In this document: positions 25,701 to 37,700 of the stretch, piece after piece
How positions within the stretch are numbered: position 1 is the stretch's first letter
Layout: every line of letters begins with the position of its first letter
NCBI RefSeq assembly: GCF_000327385.1
Contig: NW_008708846.1
Location: 2,313,782 to 2,377,781 of the forward strand
From: Lottia gigantea
Lineage: Eukaryota > Mollusca > Gastropoda > Lottiidae
Length of the DNA: 64,000 nucleotides
Direction: 5' to 3'
Made by a program: the position numbers and the translations under genes
Notes under the pieces: model-generated
The model's database searches: none
What the model saw: only the letters and a program-made list of their open reading frames with translations
Told to the model about the DNA's origin: nothing

Positions 25701-28700
25701 ATACTTTACTTTTTACGGAGGAGAAACACGGGCAGTACCTATTAGATCTACATAATTTTGTGGAACGTAAATAGGCTTGTTGCGTAAACGCCTCTCAATA
25801 GTGCTATGGACACTGTCACACTCCATTTGGGTGTGACCTTTCTCTAGAAATTTTTGGACAATTGTAATATTCTTATCTTCAGATAGTCCCGACAAATTAT
25901 CAATGTAATCCGCTAAACATGAGGCAAAGGAGTTCGCGGAAAGTTCTCCCTCCCCTTCGTGCCAAAAGTAGCAAACAACCTGCCTTGTGTTCAAGTCATA
26001 TATTGTGTAATTGTGACAGCCTAACTTAGTTTTATAATACATGGAGCTAGCTTGAATACGTGGACTGAGGAGCAATGACTGGAGATCAAGGGTTATGACT
26101 TTAATACGATTGTCATTTTCAGCTCGTGCTTTGTCATTGGACTTTTCATTCCTCGACTCATTTTTCAGATTAATATGGTTGTTATAATCGATCTCTGAGA
26201 TATTTCCGGCTTCGAATCCACAGCAAATATCACACTGGTCCTTCTTAGGACGAGAAAGCGACAAATTCAAATCATCAAAACATGACTTAAAGGCCTTCTT
26301 ACAAACAATGCCCACTCCTTCAGTTGTACAATACTGTTTGTAAACTCGATATAAGTCTGCGAATGTGGTGAAAATGGGTTCAAGATATTTCTTATTCGAT
26401 GTTGCGCGACAGTAATGAGAAGGTAGGTTTGGTAGTTTCCCCAGAAATTCTTTGGCTGCAATGACTTTGTTATCAGTGCGTTGCGTATTGCGTCGTTTAT
26501 CTGGTGTTTTGTTCGGTACACCCACACTAACATCTTTCATCCACTCGTAAACCATCTTGTCTTTAAGTCCAAGAGTATTTAACATCATATTGCGACAGAC
26601 GGGAAGGCGTTGTTCATTCTTTTTCAAGAAATAGTTAAAGGAATACTTCTTTCGACTTTCGCCCGTTTTCTCCCTCCTTTCTTTTACTTCAACCTTGTCT
26701 ATCAATCCAGCAACAAAAACTCTCTTTTGATCCCAATTTAAGTTCGTCCAAAAACGATCAAATATAGAAGATCGTTCATCCTCACTGAATGCAGTGCATT
26801 TTTTCCCTATTGCACACAATCGAGTACAATTCCTTTCTCCCAATGTTCTCTTTTGCTTCTCAGATGAATACACATAATGACCCTCGTCATCTTTCTTTAT
26901 CCCGCTATAATCCTTTCCTTCCATTCGTAATTGCTTTTGTATGTTCTTTTTCCATTTTTCTGGCATGGCTTTTCCTGGCTTTGATCTTTTATGTGGGGGG
27001 TTGTGTGTGGGTGTATTTGGGGATGAAGGTACAGAGGTTGTTGAAATTGGTCTAATTGGAGAGTGGGCAAGATCTTCATCAGAGGAGGAACATTCGAAAA
27101 GTTTTCTTTTCTTCCTTGGTTTCCAATCAGGATCTCTATCAGAATCGTCAGCATCAGATTCAGTCTCCAGTAGAGTGCTATCACTAAGTGATGATTTGTT
27201 CATCGTGTACCGCGGCCTTTTGTTTGTTTGAGTTTAAGGTTTGTCAGAAAATACCCCATCACAGGTCTGATTTGTGGATTGATCTTGTGCTGTGGAACCA
27301 ATGGGCGAGTGCGAATCTATCTCGACTTCTTGAGCATCATGTAAATGCAAACTTGTGAGACTATCATCATCGTTTTTGAGAGGTAAGTAAGAACAAGATG
27401 GATTACATTGGTTTAGTAATTCTGATGGTGATTTTAGGTGAATTGAGTTTGAAGTCTGAACATCGACATTTTCATGATAGTTTTCGGGGAGGTTATAATA
27501 CATGCCAATGGGTTCGGCAATATATGTCTGAACTTGATTCGATTCTGAGCAAGATACACTGGGTATGCATGAATATATTGTGGCGTCTGGTTGAGATAGA
27601 AATGTTACATCGTCATCTGGTAGGGTTAAAGATTGTGGTACATGTTTGATTGTGGCTTCTGGTTCAGATAGAAATATATCATTGTTTTCAGGAGGGGTTA
27701 TAGCTTGTGGCACAGGTTTTTTTGTAAGAATAGCAGAAGGTAAAGGTTGATTATCTGTTTTTTTACAATTTTTATCATTAGCATCTCCGCAGTTGTTTTC
27801 ATTTATTGAATTCTTGGTGGACTTTATTGCCAGACTAACCAAATATTTTCCTCTCGAATAACTGGCCATTTTGATGATTGTGAGGATATTATAATATCAA
27901 CTGAAATAATAAAAAACAAAGTATCATTCAGTATTCACTTACAGGCCTATTTTGATAATAATAATATGATATAAATACGACCTTAAGACAAATATATACC
28001 GTTATTCTAAAAACGCGAAAATACGAATAATAACCAAATAATTTTTTCAAGGCTTAGTTACAAAATCGCGTATGTCAAAATTTACTTTATTTTAACGAAC
28101 TTTTGTATGGACATAATATCAAAAATTCATTACAATGATGCAATATGCATTGCAGGACACAGCATTACAGATTAGGAGAGAATTTACTAAAAAATATTAA
28201 GTCGTCAACGTAAAAAGTTCTGTTGTACAAAGGACGTCCTATCATAAAGCAACTAATATGTATGCAAAAAGTTATTTAAACCATCCTTGGTGTGGTTTAG
28301 CTATGTAATAGTGTTCGTAAGACATTTAGGTAAATTGCGAAAGAATTATTACATTACCTCTGGCACTCTGGCATAGTTTGTTTGCTGCACATTTTGTCCT
28401 GACAAAAAAAGTTTGAGGTACGTGATTTTGGAAGACCCAATTTTACACCAATCAATATACGCCAATTTGTCACATGTTTGAAAAGACAACTTTTTATTGG
28501 CTTAGAACCACCAAATCCATATAAAAATGTGCGGAATATACTGCTGATTCCAAATAATCGAAAAAGTGATTTTAGTGAAAATGGCCATATACGCGGTTTT
28601 GTAAGCCCACCGACGATATGTCTTTTCTATATATCACAGAGTATTTTAAATTGACGAGTCCTCATTTTAACATTCAAACGCAGATAATTCTGAACAGACA

Positions 28701-31700
28701 CTATTACTGATTAGTTCAGCTAAAAAATTCCAGTTTCTGTGACTAAAGTATGATTGGTCAAAAAAATGGCCTGTCCCTTTAAGAAATGAGTAAACTGAAA
28801 TTTCTTTTTTTTGAATCTGTGGCGTTTGATGTAAGTTTGTTGAAAGTGTCTATAATTATTACAAGTTTACCACATTTCTCTCTGACTGATTTTCTGATTG
28901 AGTTATACCATGATTTTTAATGTTTCTACAGTTCTTCATTCAAAGTTCTGTACCAAGAATATAGACTCATTTTATATTTAGTACATGTTAATATTTGACA
29001 GTAAAACCTTTGATATAAACTTTCTAATTGCTCATTGAAATATTTCAAATCTTGTTCAACCAGACTTCAAAAACAAACTATGAAATTCTCTTGATGTGTA
29101 TTTCACCTTCAATTGACCAGAGTTCAGATCATGACAATTAATTTCACACACATTTCAAGTTTTAAACTTCAACATTTTCAATTTCCTCGTAATAAATCAC
29201 ATGTGCGTATTAATTTTTATTGCACTGGTTGTGCCAAAACTTATTATTCATGATAATCAAATTCGTATGGCTTGTGTACATGTTACTCAAGAATTTTTAT
29301 TATATATGCAAACATTTACTGGTATTTTGTAAGCAACACTATATGTATGGTTGTATTTTTTATGTGGTTGTTCTAGCCAATTTTAGTGTGCATTGAATTC
29401 TGCATGGTTTATTCCCATAACGCCCCTTCCCATATCATCCCATCCCAATTCGCCCTCAATCTATTCCCATTTCGTCTCTTCCCATTAGATCTCTTTTCAT
29501 TGTGACCTTTTTGTCATGTTGCCTCTTTTTCGTTCCCTAATATGAATACATAAAAGTAATATTGCAAAATGAAACTGTAAAAAGCATAATTATTATTTAT
29601 TTGATTAAACAAGGAAGAGGTGAAACAAGAAGGGGTGAAGTGGGAGGGGCAAAATGGAAAAGGGGCGATATAGGAAAGGAGCAAAACAGAGAAGGAGCAA
29701 AACATGAAGGGACGGAATGGGAAGATATCATGTTGCATAGCACTCCCTGTACTCAGTAGTAAATAACGATGCAGAAAAATAGGATGTTAAACATTTTTTT
29801 TGTTACCTGCCATTTGATTTGAGATTCCTCCAAGAATTATTTATAAATAGACAATAATGAAAAATGATGTCCATTTTGATCATCTATTGTATGTGACATA
29901 CTGATTGTATATATATAAAGTTGTGCTGTTAATATTGCATATGATTATTACAAATTGTGAACCCTGTGAAAAATATTATGTAAGGTTCACTTTAAATTAA
30001 TAGAATTGGTTGCACATTTATTAAATTACACACAAAAATTTATGAAATAAACAGAAAAATACTTTGGAACATTAAAATCTGAATGCTTAATATACACCTC
30101 AAACACAAAATATAGATTGAATTCTTCTTGTACACAGAGGAATCTTTTTACATAATCAGGCTTCTACCTTGCACATGCTGTTTAATGCCTTCTGATTTAC
30201 CTTCTCTGCAGGCCATCAGTACAATTTTCACAACTCTTAATGAAGAAAAAGATCACCATGACAAATTTACCACCTTGCTCAACTTTAAAGACTTGAGAAT
30301 CTATAATTACTCTCTTCTAACATGATAAAATACTTTAATCTACCCTCCCCTTAATTAAAACTTACCTCCACTGAAGAACTTAAAGAATTTTCACTTTCAT
30401 ACCCCCTTTATGTCAGCTTAACTTGACTTTTTCATCTAGGTTCAGATTCTGATGGTGGGTGCATTGAAAATGAGTGGGCTTTTATGTTGCTTTTATCCTC
30501 ATGTACATCCTTTTAGTGATTTTGCTCTGTGTGCTTTACACTGTACAGTCTATGGTAGTAAACATTGATAGGCAGATTGGGAATAATTTTGATGCCCCAA
30601 AACCAATGATTTTTTTACAGATTTTATTTTTTATTTTTGGATATTTAGAATCATAATTTAAAAAAGGCCAGTTTTTACCTCTTTCCATTATATTTTGTGA
30701 TTATGTAACTTAGCCTTGAAAAGATGCAATGCATATTTTGTCACTATCTTCAGGTGATGCATGTCATATGTTTTTTTTTCTGTGACTCAATTGACGATCT
30801 TTGACAATCTTGAATCAAAGTTCTAAATATTTTATGTGTATTGGGAACATTGATATCATCAATTTGCACCATTCCAATTTTCAATCAGACGTCTGTGGTT
30901 CCTGCAATTCCACTAAAACTAAGTGTTTTTATGACACTAATAGCAAAATGCCTAATGTGATACAAGCCTATTTTGTGATCGTCAAACATTTTATGTGAAA
31001 TTGCAGGAACTACAGACATCTGACTGAAAATTCAAATGATGCAATTGGATGCTATTAGTGTCCCCGATACACATAAAGTATTTAGAAAATCCCTTTACAA
31101 TAAGACTACACTAATTTACAATGGATGTGAATTTTTCCACAAGTATCTGAAGTTTCAAAATAGTGTTTTATTAGTGTACCTGTTAAGCAGCCAAAATATA
31201 TGCATTTCTTATTATATATCATATTTATGAAACTTCATATATCTGTGATTTTACTCTATAATTATTATTCTTCACACTTTGAGATCTCTGCATGCCTGTA
31301 ACAGTTCTAATAACATCTACAATGTTTCAGTTATCATTGATAGAGTGTAGGAAAATAAACACTTCTGCTTCCAACCTGGACTACTTCTGCCAAAATATGT
31401 CAAAAATAGCAGACATATCACATAAACATTAAACATGACCTCAACATTGTAACCTTGTGTAGGAATACCTTTTGATCTTTACTTACAATGAAAAGAAAGC
31501 TTAGATGAAGGGGTTTAATTTTTCAGGTGGAAGGATGCATGTGAAGTGTGTCGAAAAGTGCTCCAGCTTTGTCCGTCTGCTGTAGACATGTGGTTGACAG
31601 CTGCTAATCTATATGCAAGTTGTGGGGAAGAGAACCTACACAGTGCACAGTCTGTAAGGATCTAATTTATCAATCTTGTTTTAAAATGTAGAGAATGATT

Positions 31701-34700
31701 GTTTTATTTATTTTATTGTCTATGATCTTACTGAATTACATGAATCAATGTGAATTAACTTAACGTGGTGTAACCTGTAGTGACCTGACATGTACTCTTA
31801 CCTAATGTAATTTCCTTATAGCATTCCTATGAATATTAGGTCATACCACCCTTTATGAGAATACTTCATCAATTACTATTGCATTAGCACAAATATTTGC
31901 TAAAAATGTTCAATTACATAAAGATTAAAAAGAAGTGTGTTTTCCCATGGAAAATTTTCTGGCATTCAAATAATTTAATCCCCATGCTCCACCCAAATAC
32001 TACTCTTATTCATGTTTATAAGAAAGTAAAAGTTCGACTTTTTACTACCGACAAAATGATTTACTGCCACACACTATTTAAGATAAGAACCTTGGAAAAA
32101 TCTTCTAGTCGCTCGGAAGGGACAACAAACCGAGGCCCTGTGTGCTACAGGCTGTGCGCGTAAAAGATCCTTCAACAGTTGGAAATCGAAAAAGAGCAGG
32201 CTAATGCTACTGTCCTGGCAAAGTTTTCCTCATTGCACCCTGCATGGATTTGCCTGTCTTCATTAGTCCACATGGTGCAGAAAAGTAGGACGTAAAACTC
32301 CATTTCAATTTCTGTGTACTCTAACTTGTTTATTGCCTGTTAAAAACACCAGACTATTAATTCAGTGATTAGTTGCTTTTAACTCTGTAAATAATAAATA
32401 GTTATTGGTTTAACTGTACATATGATACCTGTATTCTACTATAAAAACATGTACCTTTTACTTAATGTATTTTTTTATTTTTACAGGTTTTTGAAGAGGC
32501 CATCAAAGAAAATCACCAATCAGCTAAACTCTTTAATCATCTGGCCAACTTTGACCTTTTACTCGTAGGCTCCTAAAATTTTCTCTCTTCCTATCTCTGT
32601 TATTTTAAGCAACTTTAGTTTTTTTTGGCTGTTTGATTACTAGTTCAGAATATGAATAAAATTTGAATCTCTGAACAGCAAAAATTGAAAAAGTAAAAAG
32701 TAATTTTCTGTGGAAGTAATTTTCTGCAGGATGAGGGTAAATGGAAATTTTCACAAGATGAGTAATACCAATTAAATCAAAAAATAAAAAAATCAAATAA
32801 ATTGATAAAATATTAAAAAGCAGTGAAAATAAAAAAATACATTAAGTGAAATGTGAAACGTGAAAAAAAAAAATCGACAATTTTAACTTATAGCCATGTC
32901 TTGACATAATTTTTACCACTCATGTGTAAAATGTATTTAAATACCTGTGTCAAGGAAATTTTCACTGGACATGCGTTAAAGAAGCTTTCAAAAGACAAGT
33001 GTTAATAGAAATTTTACTGTTGATGATCAAATGATAAATGTTAATCTCACTGTATAGGGTAATCAAGATAAAGCATTAGAAGTACTAGAGAGATATATAA
33101 TGAGTTTCTATGATGTTACTCAAAATGAAACACCAGATCCAAATGTACTATATTGGTAAGTAATCTTTTTAAATACTTATAAATGACAGTATATTACAAA
33201 ATTTTGTGTAATATTGTACTCCATTTGTAAAGTTTTAAAATAGAAAGAATTCTACCGTGCGAAATCTACCGCTTTTTATACGTTTACATGAAATGCATTG
33301 ATTCCTAAGAGGAAAAGCAGGCAGCAATAACCAATCACAGAAGACTTTTTGATGGGATCACCAATACCACTAGTAGTACAGCGATTCATTTGATGTATAC
33401 TGAACTTGATGTAATAAATAATAAAACTTGACATCAAATACCATCCTTTAATACTCAACTTGTAGCACTAGGAGTTCATCATCTGACACCAAGGATTTAA
33501 AAAAGAACGTCAAAGAAGACTCCCAACAGGATGTCACTGAACAAAGTCAACTATGCATAAAAAAGAAAATAACCAAAAGTGATAATGAAGTTATATTTCT
33601 CTAGAAGTGTTACATGTTTCTAATGGGTTGAATTTCTCCAGACCAACTTAATTACAATATTTAGTTTGAATTATGAATTGGATATTGTCCAAATGAGTTT
33701 CTTTTATTTCTAAACTACAAAATAATTGAAATATAGATTACATTTCTAATATTACTAATGACATATTTCTGGTAATTGTACAATTTTCTAACACACTCTT
33801 ATCTTCTTGTACTACATGTATGAAATGTTAACTGTTTTCTTCAAGTCTTGTTGAACGACTTTCTGGTCTGACACCAGATATATTATTACCATAAGGTTTC
33901 ACCTGGCTGTTGAATTGGTTGTCCAATAGTGTTTAAACTAATGATTTGATGTGATAAGTGTGAGGAGTGAATCACAAATGTTCCTTACAGGATCAGGTTT
34001 TTTTGCCTTTCATCAATTTCTGACCAGCCAAAACGACCACAGACTGATGGTATTTGATCAGTTACTATTTCTCAATACCATATCCTCAAAGCTCTGACCA
34101 ATGAACAATGACAGAGGGATTAATCACAGATGTTCCTTGCATGATAAACACATTTTGCAGTATATGCAGGTACCCGTTTAAGGTCTGGTGAAGCCTTTCA
34201 TCACTTTCTGACCAGCCAAGACTACCAAGATATTTTTTGATAGGCCACCATCTTTCAGTACCCAACCTGGAGGACTGAAGCGATTGCACAAGATCTTTCT
34301 TCAGAGGTATAAGGTAGTGCTGGACAGTGATTGCAGGTTTCCAATGATTTACACAAAAAATGCATAGAAACTAAAAAAAAGGAATAAGTACCGTCCAGAC
34401 TAAAACTATCCTGCAGAAATGATCTGTTCAGGGAAGATGTTAAGCAAAAACATTTACAATGTTCACAGAACGATAGGTTATGTTCCAATGTTTCAATTGA
34501 TATATACACACAAGTACCATGCTAAATATTTGAAGATTTATCCCAATAGACTGGCAGAATTAAGATTGAATAAACATCCCTGGTTGAAGCCAAATTATAT
34601 TTTTTCATGTCAATTAGAGTTAATTGGAATGTGATTAACTGTAATTATTTTGGCACTGAATATGCTGATTTCTTAATTTCTACCATTGACAGAGCTTTTA

Positions 34701-37700
34701 GTATTATTCCAATCATAATTTTATTATTTAGTTACTTAGTTTCTTTGATGGTATTAGTCTCAAGGTTTCAGGTTTTTTTTAGATTTTTTGTTGAAGTACT
34801 TTAAAAAGGAGGTTTATATCAATGTTTATTATTTTCTTTTGTGAAGATAAACTGATATGTTATTATCATCATACCAGAATTGAATTTGATGATATTATAA
34901 GCTATTTATAAGAAAACCCATGTGCAACAGGCTGTGCACTTTAAAGATCCTGGCAAAAATTTGCATGGTGTTCCTTTTAATCTGATTATTGAAAATGGAT
35001 GTATTCTCAGAGTTAACATTTCTTTTGTTTTTTTTAATTGAAATTTTCTAAAGAGTGTATTTAGGATCACTGATACATATAAAAAGGCTAAGATAACCTC
35101 ATTTGGATTTCCTTAAGACAAAAACGTGTTGGCCATTTTTTTCAAATATTTTGTTAAACTTTTAAACAATGAATGAACAATGTATGTATGAAATATTTGA
35201 TAGAATTTCTTGATGATAAAGTGAAATTGTCAGAATATTTCTGTTATAAATAATAATATTGAAATATCATGTGTTTATCAGGTGTTCTTTACATTTTTAC
35301 CCATTGAAAAATACTAATAGAAGTTTCTAAAAGAAATGGTTTATAGATGGATAGAATTATGGAAAACTGCTCTTAGTTATTATTTGTTAAAGTATGCCAT
35401 ACATAAATAATTTTTTGTGATTTTCCATAAAATATTTGAGGTGATTTGCTTTGGCTAGACAGCATACTGATGCTCGAAAAATGTCATACACATACAATCA
35501 GAAATGATGTGTTCTGCATTCTTGCTGATAATCTTGGGTCAATAGACCCTGTATAGAAGTGACAAATTTGACTTTGATCATGATTTTCATACAAATATTA
35601 TTATCTCTTAGATAAAACAGTTTGGAAAAGAGATAAAATTAACTTTGAAGGCTTTTTTCAAATATCTTCTTTGCAATTTGAAAGCCTATAACTATACCTT
35701 TTACTTGTAACTTGACTTTAATAAGTATCGTTTAGGGTGGGAATACTCTACCCTCCTTAATACCTGCCTTTACTCTGCTTTTTAATGTCAATTAGGCATT
35801 CCTTTCAGAGAGTTCACATGGCTAATATGATCTATTTGATATATTTATCGAACAATATTAAAGATGGGCTTCATTATTTTTTAGTGTCAAATTTAGCAAA
35901 TTATTTGATTAATCGGTGTTTCTAATGAATTATCGTGTATTCTTAATCAAATCATTATGTTCTTATTGCATATAATTAAGAGTTTGAAATAATCACCAAT
36001 GTCCATGTAAGTGCAGTCTGGATAAACAAAAAGAGACTTTTTGACCTTTCTTGATAGGTCACTCATTGTAATTTTGCTAGTAATTCTCTTCTTATTTAGT
36101 TAATTATGAATTAATTATGTGAGACAAACTGGTATTTTTCCAAGTCATTTCAAAACCTTTACTTTCTATTCATATAAGTATTAGCATTTCCATTTTCATA
36201 AATAAAAATAAGGGAACCCATCTTTTAAGGGTAATATACCTTTAATTAGGAAATGGAAAGGTAAACAAAGAAAGATCAAAATACATCAATCATTGTAAAT
36301 AACCAAGTTCTAAGGATTACTGATAATACCATTCTTTAGTTTTATGTTTGAGAATATTTATCAACTCAATAATGTTCAAGGTTATAATCTGAGAGAGAGG
36401 TGTTATTCTGAAGATAACAAGCCATATCTTGTTGTTTTGTTATAGACATATCTCTGATAGTCTGAAGATTTATTACTACCAGATCTTTGACCAAAATTTT
36501 CAAACATCTTAAGAAAACAAAATACAGAAAAATTTGTTTTTCATGTAAATGTTCCTATGTCAGATAATATGCTTTTATGAAATAGTAAATTTAAAGAGGT
36601 TTTCTTAATTTTGTATGTGTATTCGGGACACTGCAATTTGCATCATTCCAATTTTCAATTAGATGTTTGTGGTTCCTGCAATTCAAATAAAACTAAGTGT
36701 TTGTTGATGTCACTAATTGCAAAGGATCTTTTTTGATAAACTATACTTTTGCATTTAGTGACGTCATCAAGCTGTTAGTTTTAGTGGAATTGCAGGAACA
36801 AAAGACGTCTGACTGAAAATTGGTATGGTGCAAATTGATGCTATCAGTGTTCCCGATACACGTTCAGAAATTTAGAAAACCTCTTCACAATCCCTTTAAT
36901 TTGTCTATGTGATAAATGTGCACTTTACAAATTTATTTCATATGCCCTCATTTTTATGTTGAAACCTGTTTAAATCCCTGTTATAACCTGTATTATTTCA
37001 TTTTGACCTACTATTATTTTGACATTTTGGATGTTTCTAGTTTTGACACTCTTTCTGAATCAATCAATTTTCAGGACAAACTGATTAACATAATATTTGT
37101 AGCATTTTATCAGGATAGCTCATCATTCTGATCTTAGTCTTGCCAAACACTTCCTTTGAAGTTAGCTGATTTCCCTCATAACCACTGGAATTCATTAGCT
37201 ACATTATTATCTTGATACAAGTTCTATTATTATCTAGTTCATATTACACCTCCTCTAGTCATATATAGAGAATCAGATATTACCAGTTTTTATCAAACAG
37301 GTTTTTTATTGTTATATACATTCATTAAGGCATTTAGGTGAAAGTATTTCTTTTAGTGGATAGCTTAGACAAATATTTAACAATGTTTGAAAGCTCATGT
37401 ATGGAGTTTTTTGTTCACACCAAACCAAGTTAACCTCATTTCTGATAAAAATCTTTCCTGATGAGGATTGTTAAGCCAAAACATTTGGCAGCATTAGAAT
37501 AGCTATTGTCATACTCAATATTGCAAAGACATTATGCTTTTATTTGCAAATTCATAAAATGAAAAGTCAAAATTTCGATTCTTCTTAAAAAATAAACGTA
37601 TGTTTCCATTATAGCATTAATTTCATAGCTTTCATTAATTGTATTTCAGTTTCATTCTTGGTCTTCCACTACCATTTTCTACACGCTTACCATCACTACA

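Larger units (their letters stand above)
24738..28782. mobile_element. Palindromic MITE family A, copy 4, split by a DNA transposon
   Basis: Left half 24738-24886 starts TTAAAGGGACGGATGTGCCA; right half 28620-28782 ends GGCCTGTCCCTTTAA. Together, minus the 3.7-kb insert and one ATAT, they match the uninterrupted copy at 12745-13086, including the junction CTATATATGTCTTTT. This fixes the order: the MITE first, the transposon later. Confidence 0.93.
28783..31526 (+). other. Right part of intron 21, mostly unique AT-rich DNA
   Basis: Contains the purine/pyrimidine foldback at 29410-29735 and a MITE family B copy (about 30795-31100). No exon is needed here because exon 21 (phase 2) joins exon 22 in frame. 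Short ORFs in this stretch have no protein-like features I recognise. Confidence 0.7.
33156..37649 (+). other. Intron 24 (4.5 kb)
   Basis: Holds a possible alternative exon (33466-33605), a small fragment of the CCTGGCAAA repeat family (34917-34985), MITE family C (35858-36229) and MITE family B (36590-36899). Exons 24 and 25 join in phase 2 without any piece from here. Confidence 0.72.

Noticed and set aside
26789-27231. Plus-strand ORFs within the transposon
   Set aside because: They are shadows of the minus-strand transposase frame.
29562-29759. Plus-strand Gly/Arg/Glu-rich ORF
   Set aside because: It is translation of the purine-rich repeat arm.
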